Below, piece after piece: positions 63,760 to 64,000 of a DNA stretch of 64,000 bases. The notes beneath the pieces were generated by a model. That model worked only from the letters and a program-made list of their open reading frames with translations. It ran no database searches and was not told the origin of the DNA. Within the stretch, counting starts at the first letter, position 1; the number at the start of each line of letters is the position of its first letter. The DNA comes from Xylophilus sp. Leaf220 (lineage in GTDB: Bacteria; Pseudomonadota; Gammaproteobacteria; Burkholderiales; Burkholderiaceae_C), in the NCBI RefSeq assembly GCF_001421705.1, contig NZ_LMKO01000022.1, forward strand, positions 62,339 to 126,338. The letters are read 5' to 3'. The position numbers and the translations under genes are program-made.

Positions 63760-64000
63760 TCAGCGGTGCTGGGCGATCCACTGGCGGTAGTCGGGATGGT
63801 CGCGCAGGGTGGCGAAGCAGTGGCCCTTCTGCTGCAGCCCGGCGATCAGCGGCTCGAGCACGCCCGGCGCCCAGGCATCCTTGCGCGACCAGATGCCCAG
63901 GTGGGCCAGCAGAATGTCGCCGGGCCGGATGTCCCGCAGCGCCTTGGCCAGCAGTGCCTGGTTGGGGTAGCGGTCGCTCGGCAGCTCGTCGCCCAGGAAA
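63760..64000 (-). CDS. C-terminal end of a polysaccharide deacetylase-family protein (partial)
   Basis: The last 79 codons (in frame from base 63999) end at the TGA 63762-63760. Readable parts: LLAKALRDIRPGDILLAHLGIWSRKDAW, VLEPLIAGLQQKGHCFATLRDHPDY. The GDILLAH and late GxxFxTL pattern is that of the NodB/polysaccharide deacetylase C-terminus. The catalytic Asp-His-His motif lies outside the window, so the activity cannot be checked. Confidence 0.7.
   Translation of the reverse strand, partial: FLGDELPSDRYPNQALLAKALRDIRPGDILLAHLGIWSRKDAWAPGVLEPLIAGLQQKGHCFATLRDHPDYRQWIAQHR

Overview
The window is a high-GC chromosomal segment that looks like a member of the Burkholderiales, most likely Comamonadaceae. 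The signs are a full phenylacetate operon, glnA-glnL-glnG next to a DUF4124 gene, thyA-folA coupling, and dispersed TAGCTAT/GCCGGC hairpin repeats. No rRNA, tRNA or CRISPR array was seen.

Layout. (1) 1-12.1 kb is less GC-rich than the right two thirds. It holds a periplasmic redox operon: a sulfite oxidase-family molybdoenzyme, a diheme cytochrome c, HiPIP, DUF305, a YVTN propeller and an Nmad2-like protein. Next comes an ECF sigma/anti-sigma/COG4315 unit with its own ECF-type promoter. Then follows a leftward fluoride-resistance operon: a sigma70 promoter, a fluoride riboswitch, a CLC-F type antiporter, three DUF190 genes, FetAB-like ABC genes and a phosphoglycerate mutase. (2) 12.66-19.32 kb is AT-rich and clearly foreign. 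Four co-directional genes (three tyrosine recombinase-like proteins and a small HTH/coiled-coil protein) lead into a complete thyA. The right end of this module sits inside the host thyA, whose last 58 codons survive in front of folA. The 5' part of the host thyA is not in the window, so the element probably continues past the left edge, and regions 1 and 2 may be one genomic island.

(3) 20.0-27.3 kb is a catabolic operon for gamma-resorcylate/resorcinol (decarboxylase, two-component flavin hydroxylase, hydroxyquinol dioxygenase, maleylacetate reductase, MFS transporter) with a LysR regulator and a T-N11-A operator. (4) 27.4-37.4 kb holds a Tat-exported metallophosphoesterase/LamG protein behind a three-repeat Pho box, a SNF2 helicase, a glycolipid-binding-domain protein, and a two-gene SLAM-like barrel plus FecR/Pro-Ala/beta-rich protein pair. 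(5) 37.5-53.2 kb is the phenylacetate region: paaGIKABCDE, a branched-chain-type ABC transporter with a LivM-LivG fusion, paaZ and an EthD protein run leftward, while paaY and the TetR regulator paaR diverge. (6) 53.3-64 kb carries two PAP2 phosphatases, xthA, nitrogen control genes (glnG, glnL, glnA with sigma54 and NtrC sites), a CinA/MoaB-type protein, an EI24 protein, a sterol desaturase-family protein and the end of a polysaccharide deacetylase.

The most unusual feature is the recombinase-plus-thyA module: it breaks an essential gene by insertion and carries its own intact copy of that gene at the end of the recombinase operon.
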